From contig JACJXW010000008.1 of NCBI GenBank assembly GCA_020636405.1, positions 62,001-126,000 on the forward strand: a stretch of DNA of 64,000 nt. Reading direction: 5' to 3'. Both the position numbers and the translations under genes were made by a program. The notes under the pieces were generated by a model. That model saw only the letters and a list, made by a program, of their open reading frames with translations. It had not been told where the DNA came from and searched no databases. The DNA is from Lewinellaceae bacterium (GTDB taxonomy: Bacteria > Bacteroidota > Bacteroidia > Chitinophagales > Saprospiraceae). Shown one piece after another: positions 44,486 to 53,000 of this stretch. Numbering within the stretch: the stretch's first letter is position 1; every line of letters starts with the position of its first letter.

Positions 44486-44493
44486 CAAATGTA
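44486..44493 (-). promoter_or_regulatory. Bacteroidota -7-like box for the cytochrome c operon
   Basis: On the minus strand, TACATTTG matches TAnnTTTG exactly, 58 bp upstream of the start at 44428. No convincing -33 box was found, so this is a partial match. Confidence 0.35.
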
Positions 44494-44628
44494 CAACAAA
44501 AATTGAGGGGCTGGGTTTGGTATTCTACCTCCGCTGATCTGAAAAAACCGGGTGTCTGTATAATCACAGGCAACACCATGGCATAAAAGTTGTTAAATTT
44601 TAAGACATTACTGAAAATTTTTAAATTC

Positions 44629-45477
44629 ATGAGTAAAGGAAACAATATTAATAATATGGGACAAGGTAAATTAATCACTACCGGGATTGTCGTTTTTGTA
44701 GCTTTGATAGCGATCCTGATTTTCTCCAACGCTACATTTCTAACCATCGAAGCCGGCGAGCGCGGCGTACTCTTCAAAAGATTTGGTGGAGGCCTGGAAA
44801 AGGAAAATATCTATGAACCCGGTTTCCATGTTATCGCCCCCTGGAACATTATGTACGTCTACGATATCCGGGAACAACAGATCAATGAAGACATGTCCGT
44901 ACTCTCGAGCAATGGCTTGAACATCAAGGTGGACGTAACAGTGAGGGTTAACCCCAATTACGGCGCCATCGGGGACCTGCACGAAAAATTCGGACCCCAG
45001 TATATCGAACGCCTGGTAAGGCCAGAGATCCGCTCATCGGTACGGGAGATGATCGGCCAGTTCACTCCGGAAGAGCTGTATTCCACCAAGCGCAACGAAG
45101 TACAGTCGCTGATCCAGAACGACCTGGAGAAAAGCCTGGGCACCAACTTCGTCGACCTGAAAGCCACGCTTATCCGGGACATCGCCCTGCCCGATAAAGT
45201 CCGCCAGGCCATCGAAACCAAGATCGAAGCAGAACAATCCGCACTGAAATACGACTACATCCTGCAACAGGAACGCAAAGAGGCCGAGCGAAAGATCATC
45301 GAGGCAGAGGCCAAGGCGGAGTCCAACCGGATACTCAGCGCCAGCCTCACCGATAAGATCCTTCAGGATAAAGGCATCGAGGCTACACTCGAGCTGGCTA
45401 AATCCGGCAACTCCAAAGTAGTGATCGTCGGGGGCAATGGCAGCAATGGACTGCCACTGATCCTCGGTGGGAATTAA
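44629..45477 (+). CDS. prohibitin/SPFH-domain membrane protein
   Basis: A membrane-anchored SPFH/prohibitin-like protein of 282 residues from ATG 44629. One TM segment is near residues 16-38 (TTGIVVFVALIAILIF). The SPFH domain begins FLTIEAGERGVLFKRFGGGL and contains VDVTVRVNPNYGAIGDLHE. It is followed by a long charged helix with many Glu/Lys/Ala residues (QERKEAERKIIEAEAKAES), the coiled-coil assembly region. Members form ring-like scaffolds that regulate membrane proteases. It is divergent from the cytochrome c gene across 200 bp. No HflK/HflC partner or FtsH is next to it. Confidence 0.88.
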   Translation: MSKGNNINNMGQGKLITTGIVVFVALIAILIFSNATFLTIEAGERGVLFKRFGGGLEKENIYEPGFHVIAPWNIMYVYDIREQQINEDMSVLSSNGLNIKVDVTVRVNPNYGAIGDLHEKFGPQYIERLVRPEIRSSVREMIGQFTPEELYSTKRNEVQSLIQNDLEKSLGTNFVDLKATLIRDIALPDKVRQAIETKIEAEQSALKYDYILQQERKEAERKIIEAEAKAESNRILSASLTDKILQDKGIEATLELAKSGNSKVVIVGGNGSNGLPLILGGN

Positions 45478-45561
45478 CCCTGTGTTCGCATGATTCATCC
45501 CGAATTTTTCTTCCCAAAAGAAGGAAAAGGGATGATGCCTTATGGAATCCTGGCTGTTGGT

Positions 45562-45620
45562 TTGTTGCGGGATGCGAGGTTATCGGGTTGTACCATCCCG
45601 AACCTCGCATCCCGCAACAA
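45562..45620. repeat. 20 bp perfect stem hairpin
   Basis: TTGTTGCGGGATGCGAGGTT (45562-45581) and AACCTCGCATCCCGCAACAA (45601-45620) pair perfectly. Within the loop CGGG also pairs with CCCG across a 2 nt bulge. It lies 85 bp past the prohibitin stop. With no U tract it is probably a dispersed repeat or an RNA-stability element rather than a terminator. Confidence 0.7.
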
Positions 45621-45886
45621 GTCATCAACTGTTGATTGTTCCTTTGTTATACCGCAATCTCTTGGCGGCCTGCCTATCTGTCAGCCCTTCCTGTCAAATT
45701 GACTCTAATCTGAACTTGGTATTGTTTTCGAGAAAGTAAACGGACTCCTAGCCGGAAATACACGGCAGTGCACAGAACTGTGCGGGAAAGGCCCGCCATA
45801 TTCGGGCTCGCGCCCCATTTCCTCCCTTCAATGCCTGTCTGTGTATTCCCGTTCAGCTGCTTGGATGTCCATATGTTCACTCAATA

Positions 45887-45902
45887 ACGGCCGGTACCGG
45901 CC
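45887..45902. promoter_or_regulatory. 16 bp perfect palindrome just upstream of the HtrA-like start
   Basis: CGGCCGGTACCGGCCG is followed by seven A. It ends 18 bp before the ATG at 45921. It may be an operator or a leader hairpin that hides the ribosome entry site. Confidence 0.4.
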
Positions 45903-45920
45903 GAAAAAAATCACCAGGTT

Positions 45921-46940
45921 ATGGTACAATTTCTTTCTGACCATCCCCCTTCCATTACGGGCCCGGGCCGTGATCCGGCCACCAACCCTGATGCCGAACT
46001 GCTGGATGCTTACTCCCAAACGGTAGTCAGCGTCGCCAGGAAGGTGAGCGATTCGGTCGTGCAGATCAAAGTGGACAAACCCACTGCACGCCCGGGCAAC
46101 CGCCGTTCTGCGGTTCCTTACGGGACGGGTTCTGGTTTCATCATTTCTTCTGATGGATACATTGTCACCAACAGCCACGTTGTCAACGGTGCCCGTTCTA
46201 TTGAGGTCAACCTCCAGGACGGCCGGCATTTCACTGCCCGCCTGGTGGGCAATGACCCGCCAACAGATATTGCGGTAGTGCAAGTGGAGGCCGAACAGCT
46301 CTCGGTGGCCCGTTTCGGCGATTCGGGCAACCTGCAGGTAGGCCAGTTGGCGGTGGCCATTGGGAACCCTTATGGCTTTCAGTATTCGCTGACCGCCGGA
46401 GTGGTCAGCGCTCTGGGCCGGACCCTGCGTTCGGAAAGCGGCCGCCTGATCGACGATGTCATACAAACCGATGCGGCCCTCAATCCTGGCAATTCCGGCG
46501 GCCCATTGGTTGATTCCCACGGGCGGGTCATCGGGGTCAACACCGCGGTGATCCTTCCGGCACAGGGCCTGTGTTTTGCCGTGGCGTCCAACCTGGCGTC
46601 ATACGTCGCAGGTAAATTGATCATCGATGGAAAAGTACGCCGGGGTTTCATTGGTATTGCCGGCCAGATGGTCCGGCTAAATGGCCAGCTCGCCCGGCGC
46701 TATCAGCTGGAGGCCAACTCCGGCATCCTGGTGCAGCAGCTCGAACCCCACAGCCCGGCGCACAACTCCGAGCTGCGGCAGGGTGACGTTATCGTTGGCT
46801 TCAACGGCAGTGCCGTACATACCATTGACGACCTGCATCGTTTTCTGGATGAGAACTCGATCGGTAAGGTACAGGAACTGCTGGTGTTGCGCAACCACCG
46901 GAAAGAACGGGTGTCCGTCATACCGGCAGAATTATCCTAG
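45921..46940 (+). CDS. HtrA/DegP-like serine protease (S1C) with PDZ domain
   Basis: Trypsin-like serine protease of the HtrA family, 339 residues. The catalytic triad is H86 in IVTNSHVVNG, D116 in PPTDIAVV and S192 in LNPGNSGGPL. The PDZ domain covers about 245-339 with GILVQQLEPHSPAHNSELRQ and GDVIVGFNG. There is no obvious signal peptide or TM helix at the N-terminus (MVQFLSDHPPSITGPGRDPA), which is unusual for DegP-type proteases. Either the protein is cytoplasmic or the start is elsewhere; I found no better in-frame ATG upstream. Its substrates are unknown. Confidence 0.9.
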   Translation: MVQFLSDHPPSITGPGRDPATNPDAELLDAYSQTVVSVARKVSDSVVQIKVDKPTARPGNRRSAVPYGTGSGFIISSDGYIVTNSHVVNGARSIEVNLQDGRHFTARLVGNDPPTDIAVVQVEAEQLSVARFGDSGNLQVGQLAVAIGNPYGFQYSLTAGVVSALGRTLRSESGRLIDDVIQTDAALNPGNSGGPLVDSHGRVIGVNTAVILPAQGLCFAVASNLASYVAGKLIIDGKVRRGFIGIAGQMVRLNGQLARRYQLEANSGILVQQLEPHSPAHNSELRQGDVIVGFNGSAVHTIDDLHRFLDENSIGKVQELLVLRNHRKERVSVIPAELS

Positions 46941-47050
46941 AGGTAAGGCCGTTCTTCTGGGTATCCCCCTATTATACCCGGAAAAAGAGTCCATGAAAGC
47001 AAACTGTTATACCACATGAAAATGGGGTTTACAGAAGTGCTTTTTTGCCC

Positions 47051-47058
47051 TACCTTTG
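47051..47058 (+). promoter_or_regulatory. Bacteroidota -7 promoter box
   Basis: TACCTTTG matches TAnnTTTG exactly. Transcription would start about 47063-47068, giving a leader of about 150 nt before the start codon at 47217. No clear -33 TTTG was found at the usual distance. Confidence 0.5.
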
Positions 47059-47064
47059 CGACTG

Positions 47065-47210
47065 TTAATTTATAAGATGCTAATTTTTCTTAGTAACAGA
47101 TCATCTGTTACTTAAGGGGGAATCAAAGGTGCGCCCGCCAGGAAAAATCCTGGGGGGCGTACGATTTTAAGGGGTAGAGCTTTGGGTATAAGCGCTACCC
47201 CTGCTATTTT
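47065..47210 (+). ncRNA. candidate structured leader or small RNA
   Basis: Three hairpins in order: AGTAACAGAT-C-ATCTGTTACT (47092-47112), a GTGCGCCCGCCAGGA/TCCTGGGGGGCGTAC pair with one mismatch and one wobble (47129-47162), and GGGGTAGAGCTT/AAGCGCTACCCC (47171-47201). The last is followed by TGCTATTTTT, a possible terminator. It resembles no RNA family that I recognise. Whether it is a cis-acting attenuator or a trans-acting RNA is open. Confidence 0.4.
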
Positions 47211-47216
47211 TACCAC

Positions 47217-48455
47217 ATGATAAAAACCGACGCCTGTATTGTGGGAGCCGGGCCGGGGGGTGTGGCCACTGCCCTGAAGCTGAGCTACCTGGGCATTCCT
47301 TCCGTTCTGATCGACAAAGCCACCTTTCCCCGGGATAAAGTCTGTGGAGACGCCATCAGCGGTAAGGTAACTACCTTACTCAACCGGCTGGACCCCGGCA
47401 TTCTTGAGCGCTTCAACCGGCAGGCCATTCAGGCCGACGTGTGGGGCATCCGGTTTGTGGCCCCCAACAATAAAGAACTGGATATTCCCTTTCAACCCAA
47501 CTATGTGCGCGATGCGCAGGCTGCCCCGGGTTATGTAGCCCGCCGGTATGATTTCGATAATTTCCTGGTGGAGGAGGCCCGCCGCCGGGATAATATACAG
47601 TTTCTGGAGGGCCAGGCTGTACAGGAATACTCCCGGATCGATGGTGGATGGCAGGTCAGCGGAGAAGAGGGGGCGCTACAGGTGGAGGCCCGAATGCTGA
47701 TCGTGGCAGATGGCGCTCATTCAGCTTTCAGCCGGAAGGTGGCTGGGTTGGAAAGAGATTTTCGGCACCACGCCGGCGCTGTGCGCGCCTATTTTTCCAA
47801 CGTGGGCGGGCTGAGCCCAGACAATTTCATCGAGCTGCATTTCATTCGGTCGGTCACTCCGGGTTATTTCTGGATCTTTCCCCTGCCTGGTGGTTTTGCC
47901 AATGTGGGGCTGGGCATGCGCAGTGACATTCTGCGCCGCCGGAAAACCAACCTGCGGAAAGCCCTTTTTGAGGTGATCGAAGGACACCCGGCCTTGCGGG
48001 AGCGCTTTAAAAATGCAAGCCTGGTTGGGGAGGTCAAGGGGTACGGATTGCCCCTGGGCTCGAAGCGCCGGCCCTTGTCGGGCGATCATTATATGCTGGT
48101 CGGTGATGCCGGCCACCTGGTGGACCCATTGACCGGTGAAGGTATCGGTAATGCCTTCTACAGTGGCTTCATCGCGGCGGAGCAACTGCAGCAATGCCTG
48201 GCCGCCAACGATTTTTCCGCAGGCTTTCTCAAGGCGTATGACCAAAGGGTAGGCCGGGTGCTGGGCTCTGAAATGCGCCTGAGTTACCAGATGCAGAAGA
48301 TGCTCTCCTATCCCTGGCTGGTCAACCTGTTGGCCAACCTTATCGCCGGCAACCGCCGGGTGGTGGCCCTCCTGTCGGGTATGTACAATGACTTCGCATT
48401 GAGGGAGCAGCTGGTTAAGCCCTGGTTTTGGTTGAAAATGCTCTGGCGGCGTTAA
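47217..48455 (+). CDS. geranylgeranyl reductase-family flavoprotein
   Basis: FAD-dependent oxidoreductase of the geranylgeranyl reductase/PHBH-like family, 412 residues. The N-terminal FAD motif is ACIVGAGPGGVATALKLSYLG. The conserved KATFPRDKVCGDAISGK (around residues 39-55) is the family signature, and the later GD motif is YMLVGDAGHLVDPLTGEGIG. Members reduce isoprenoid double bonds or act as monooxygenases in lipid or secondary metabolism. It is a single gene, unusually preceded by a long hairpin-rich leader. A strong terminator lies 276 bp after the stop. The isoprenoid substrate is unknown. Confidence 0.88.
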   Translation: MIKTDACIVGAGPGGVATALKLSYLGIPSVLIDKATFPRDKVCGDAISGKVTTLLNRLDPGILERFNRQAIQADVWGIRFVAPNNKELDIPFQPNYVRDAQAAPGYVARRYDFDNFLVEEARRRDNIQFLEGQAVQEYSRIDGGWQVSGEEGALQVEARMLIVADGAHSAFSRKVAGLERDFRHHAGAVRAYFSNVGGLSPDNFIELHFIRSVTPGYFWIFPLPGGFANVGLGMRSDILRRRKTNLRKALFEVIEGHPALRERFKNASLVGEVKGYGLPLGSKRRPLSGDHYMLVGDAGHLVDPLTGEGIGNAFYSGFIAAEQLQQCLAANDFSAGFLKAYDQRVGRVLGSEMRLSYQMQKMLSYPWLVNLLANLIAGNRRVVALLSGMYNDFALREQLVKPWFWLKMLWRR

Positions 48456-48880
48456 ATGAACCCGGTTTCCATATAACATTTGGGCCTTTGGGGTTTTTCC
48501 GCCTGTGGTTTCCAAATTGTCATCATCTGTCCAAAAAAAATTAATAATTCCTCGTTTTTTGTGAAACTTTTTGCCGAAAATCACAGTATACATTAATGCA
48601 ATTGCCTTTAAGAATAATTTAACACTAAAAAAAATATTCCGAGGCAATAAAGAAGTGAATACAAAGGTTAAGTGAATAACAATTGTTTTTGACGTTGGCT
48701 TAAAGTTTCATAAACTAGTGAGTGTAAAGTTGCAGCCTTCGGCATCCGCCGGAGGCTGCTTTTTTTTACCCGCTTCATAAAATAAGCTGGGCACTGATTT
48801 TTTTTTCGACAGCCTTCCCGATTACCCTCATAACCCTTATTTTTCAGTCCTTTTTCAAGGTTGCAGGTAAAATTACAGAT
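48456..48880. other. 425 bp intergenic region with a terminator
   Basis: AT-rich, with no protein gene seen. A strong plus-strand terminator is at 48732-48767, far from the gene before it. A separate small RNA may end here, but I found no clear promoter box. The next gene, the aspartoacylase-like 48881, begins about 110 bp after the terminator. Confidence 0.45.
48732..48767 (+). terminator. Rho-independent terminator
   Basis: GCAGCCTTCGGC (48732-48743) pairs with GCCGGAGGCTGC (48748-48759), one wobble pair in 12, followed by T8. Plus-strand orientation. It ends either the geranylgeranyl reductase transcript (3' UTR about 280 nt) or an unseen small RNA. Confidence 0.85.
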
Positions 48881-49894
48881 ATGGAATGGAACGGTTCGGT
48901 TGAGCAGTTGCTCAGCCTGGATATTGGACGTACCCCCCGGGGGACGATACGCTACTACTGGTTGCACATCATCAACAACGGCATCGGCGAGCCGGTCCGC
49001 ATTCCGGTCATTATCGCCCGCGGGAAAAAAGATGGGCCTACGCTGGGCCTGACGGCGGCCATCCACGGCAACGAACTCAACGGCATCCCTGTCATCCAGA
49101 GACTGTTTAGGGAGATCGACGTAACGAACCTCCGGGGAACGGTGATCGGAGGCCTGGTGATGAATGTACCGGGCCTGCTCCTGGAGCAGCGCAAGTTCAA
49201 CGATGGGACGGACCTCAACCGGATCGCTCCGGGCAACGAAACAGGCAGCCTCAGCGAGGTTTACATTTACCGCGTGATCGACCGTATCCTGAAACCGATG
49301 AATTACCTGATCGACCTGCATACTGCCAGCTTCGGGCGAGTCAACTCCTGGTACATCCGCGCCGACATGTCGACGCCGGAGACCGCCCGAATGGCCCGCC
49401 TGCAGAACCCGGACATCATCCTTCACAATCCGCCCAACGACGGCACCTTTCGGGGCGCGGCCAGCAACCTGGGCATCCACGCCATCACCATGGAGCTGCG
49501 CGACCCCCACGTCTTTCAATCCGGCGTGATCGAAGACGCCCTGCTCGGCATCCGCAATATCCTCTACGACCTGGATATGCTGGAAGGGGAGATCCTTTGC
49601 CCGTCTACACAAACGACCCTGTGTCAGAGCTCCTATTGGCTGTACACTGACGAGGGCGGTATCCTGGAAGTCCTGCCCAAAGTGCGGGACGTCATCCCCA
49701 AAGGCGCCCGCATCGCTATCGTCCGGACCATCTTTGGAAAGGTAAGCCGCGAATATTTCGCCCCGGACGACGGTATCGTCATCGGCAAGAGCATCAGCCC
49801 CATCAATCAGACCGGCAGCCGGATCCTGCATTTGGGCATCAACCCGCGGCAGATCCCTTGCATAACGGACGATGAACGGGAAGTGTTCTTTTAG
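48881..49894 (+). CDS. succinylglutamate desuccinylase/aspartoacylase-family hydrolase (paralogue)
   Basis: Zinc hydrolase of the AstE/aspartoacylase family, 337 residues. The ligands H62 and E65 lie in AIHGNELNGI, and H147 in LIDLHTASFG. Substrate-binding NDGTDLNRIAPGNETGS is conserved. It resembles the rimK-linked copy at 3446-4402 in fold and motif order, but the spacing and C-terminal region differ. Here the gene has no rimK next to it; it begins about 110 bp after a terminator and has no visible partner before the 50 kb fusion gene. The N-acyl substrate is unknown. Confidence 0.85.
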   Translation: MEWNGSVEQLLSLDIGRTPRGTIRYYWLHIINNGIGEPVRIPVIIARGKKDGPTLGLTAAIHGNELNGIPVIQRLFREIDVTNLRGTVIGGLVMNVPGLLLEQRKFNDGTDLNRIAPGNETGSLSEVYIYRVIDRILKPMNYLIDLHTASFGRVNSWYIRADMSTPETARMARLQNPDIILHNPPNDGTFRGAASNLGIHAITMELRDPHVFQSGVIEDALLGIRNILYDLDMLEGEILCPSTQTTLCQSSYWLYTDEGGILEVLPKVRDVIPKGARIAIVRTIFGKVSREYFAPDDGIVIGKSISPINQTGSRILHLGINPRQIPCITDDEREVFF

Positions 49895-50083
49895 GCGCCC
49901 CTCTCCTCTGATCACTTTCGCCCTGCCCAGGGATGATTAATCCTGTCATCAGGATACATCTGCCGGAGAAATTTAGACACAAATATGACAGGAAATCAAA
50001 CCATCGAGCCTGCATTTTATTAATTTCAATCCTGAAAGCGTAAACTTTTATTGCCAAATATTGGAAAACCTACTATCCATACT

Positions 50084-53000
50084 ATGAATGCCTTAAAAGG
50101 ATATCTCTTGATCATCAGCGTATTAATGCTGCATTCCTGTGCCGATTACAAGCTGCATTATTCCCGCCAGGCTCAAAGCTGGGAATCCAATACCCCCACT
50201 CCCGGCCTAGCCTTGGAACACTCCGTCTTCCTGATCGGTGACGCCGGTGGGTTAGTCGAGGAAAGCACTTCGCCTGCGCTCCTCCTGCTGGGAGAAAAGT
50301 TGCGTCAGGCCGGAAAAAAAAGCTCGGTGGTTTATCTGGGGGATAACATCTATCCCAACGGCATGGCCCCCAAAAACGGGCCGGACCGGGCGGCCGACGA
50401 GGCCCGCCTGAAAGCCCAGCTGGATATTCTCAAAGGCTACGAAGGCAAGGTCTTCTTCATCGTCGGGAATCACGACTGGTACGAATATGGACTGGACGGA
50501 TTGAACCGGGAGAAGAAATTCATCGAAAATTATCTGGATCGTAAAGACGTTCTGTTGCCCAAACCCGGCTGCGGAGAGCCGGAGGAAGTAGAACTTTCTG
50601 AGAACCTCGTACTCATCCTGATCGATACGCAGTGGTATCTGGAAAACTGGGATGGCCACAGCGAGATCAACGACGGCTGTGAGATAAAAAGCCGCGACGT
50701 GTTCCAGGAATACGTCGAAGAGGCCATTAAGGGCAACCGCAACAAAAATGTGGTCATTGCCATGCACCACCCGCCCTACACCAATGGCCCCCACGGCGGT
50801 GATTTCACCCTCAAACAACATATCTTCCCCCTGACGGACGTCAGCGACAACCTCTGGATTCCGCTGCCCGTGCTGGGCTCTGTGGTACAGTTCCTCCGGG
50901 GCACAGTGGGCCATCCTCAGGACGCCAGCCACCCCAAATACCGGGAACTGGCCAATATCGTCATTAACGCCGCCCGCAAGAACGGCAATTTTTTCATTGC
51001 CTCCGGACATGAACACAACCTGCAGTACATTGAGCAGGACGAGCAGTTCTTCATCGTCAGCGGCGCCGGCAGTAAGGAAAGCCCTTCCCGCCTGGGGAAA
51101 GGGACGGAACTGGCCTATGGCCACCAGGGCTTTGCCCAGCTCGATTTTTACAAAGACGGTTCGGCCTGGATCCAGTATTGGATCCCGGAAGCGGGGTCTA
51201 AAGAGGGCCGCGTAATATACCGCAAGCAGGTGAAGGGCCCGCTGCCGGACATCGTGGAGGAGGCCCCCAAGGACTTCCAACCCATCCCTGAAACTTTAGA
51301 AATACCCATTAGCCAGGAGAACTATAAGAAAGGTAAGCTTTGGGACTTCTTCTGGGGTAAGCACTACCGCGATGTTTACAATGCAGTAGTGCCGGTATCT
51401 ACCCTGAAGCTCGACGAGGCTAAAGGGGGGCTGAAACCCGTAAAAAGAGGCGGCGGTTACCAGACCAATTCTCTGCGTTTCGAAACCGAAGATGGCAAGC
51501 AATATGTCGTTCGCTCTATCGACAAAGACCCTTCCCGGACGCTTGGATATCCTTTCAACCAATCTTTTGTGACCGAGGTGGTCAAAGACAATTTCAGCGC
51601 CTCCCACCCCTTGTCGGCCATTCCTGCTGCTCGCCTGGCCGAAGCGGTGGGCATTTATTACACCTCACCGGAGCTGGCCTATCTGCCCGCCCAACCGGCG
51701 CTGGACATTTACAACGATGAATTTGCCAATTCTCTATACCTCTTCGAAGAACGCCCTGATGACGACAAATGGGCAGATACGCCCCAGTTCGGCAATTCCA
51801 GGAAGATCCTCTCTACTTCCGATATGCTGGCTGAAGTGCTGGGTGAGCACGACCGCCTGATCGACTACCGGTGGGTGGTGCGTTCCCGCTTGTTCGATGT
51901 GCTGATCGGTGACTGGGATCGCCACGACGACCAGTGGCGATGGGCGGAGATCGACGAGGGCAAGTACGAGTACTACCGCCCCATTCCCCGCGACCGCGAC
52001 CAGGCTTTCTGTAAATATGACGGCCTGCTGCTTGGCATCGCCCGGGGCACTGCTCCCGACATCAAAAAGCTGCAGATCTTCAACGGAAGGACCAAGCGCA
52101 TTCAGTGGCTGGTCTACAACGCCCGCCACTTTGACCGCAACTTCCTCTCCGGGGCGGACTGGAGCACCTGGGAAGAGGAAGTTCGCCGCATTCAGGCTGC
52201 TGTTACCGATGAGCGGATCGACGCTGCTTTCCGGAAGGGATGGCCGGCTGCCGTTTATGCTCTCGACGGGGATGACATAACCCGTAAATTAAAGGCCCGG
52301 CGGGATAACCTGATGGACATGGCCCGCGATTACTACAAGTACATCACCAGGGAAGTTGAAGTCATAGGGACCTCCGAAAAGGATCTCTTCACGATAGAAC
52401 GCCTGCCCGGCGGGCAAACCCGCATCCGAGTTTATGATACCAATGACAAGGGGGAGAAGGAATTCCTGTTCTACGGCCGCACCTTCGATTACGATGAGAC
52501 CAAGCAGATCCTGATCTACGGCCTGGATGACGACGACATCTTCGAAGTCACCGGCCAGGCCGAAAAGGCCATCATGATCCGGATTATCGGCGGGCTGGGA
52601 AAGGATTCTTTCACCGACAAATCTTCCATTGAGCATGGAGGCAAGCGATTGATCTACTATGATACCGATCAGGAAAAGAACAACGTACAGGTAGGAGAGG
52701 AGTCGGTTGTGAAATACAAGAAAGACCCCAAGTTCAATATCTACAACCGGAAGGCCATAGACCATAGCTTCAATTATTCCAGCATGTTGCCATCGGCTGG
52801 GTTCAACCCGGATGATGGGGCCCTACTCGGCATATTCGGGCAGTATACTACTTACGGTTTTAAGAAATCCCCTTATGCTTCGCAGCACAACTTAAAAGTG
52901 AGCTACGCCCTCGCGACCAGTGGTTTTGCGGTCGACTACTCCAGCGAGTTCATCGATCTGTTTGGCAAATGGGAATTTTCGTTGAAAGGAGCGGTACAAA

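Larger units (their letters stand above)
45478..45920. other. 443 bp palindrome-rich intergenic region
   Basis: No real gene is seen between the prohibitin gene and the HtrA-like gene; the small frames here run through repeat DNA. It contains the 20 bp stem at 45562-45620, GCACAG-AA-CTGTGC and GCGGG-AAAGG-CCCGC hairpins near 45770-45800, and the 16 bp palindrome at 45887-45902. Confidence 0.55.
46941..47216 (+). other. 276 bp leader region with three hairpins, upstream of the geranylgeranyl reductase-like gene
   Basis: No gene is present. From a perfect -7-like box at 47051 the expected transcript would carry hairpins at 47092-47112, 47129-47162 and 47171-47201, then TGCTATTTTT and the ATG at 47217. 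This may be a riboregulatory leader or a free small RNA. Confidence 0.5.

Noticed and set aside
45490..45739. Short plus-strand frames between prohibitin and HtrA-like genes
   Set aside because: They run through the 20 bp stem repeat in two frames at once and show no protein-like composition.
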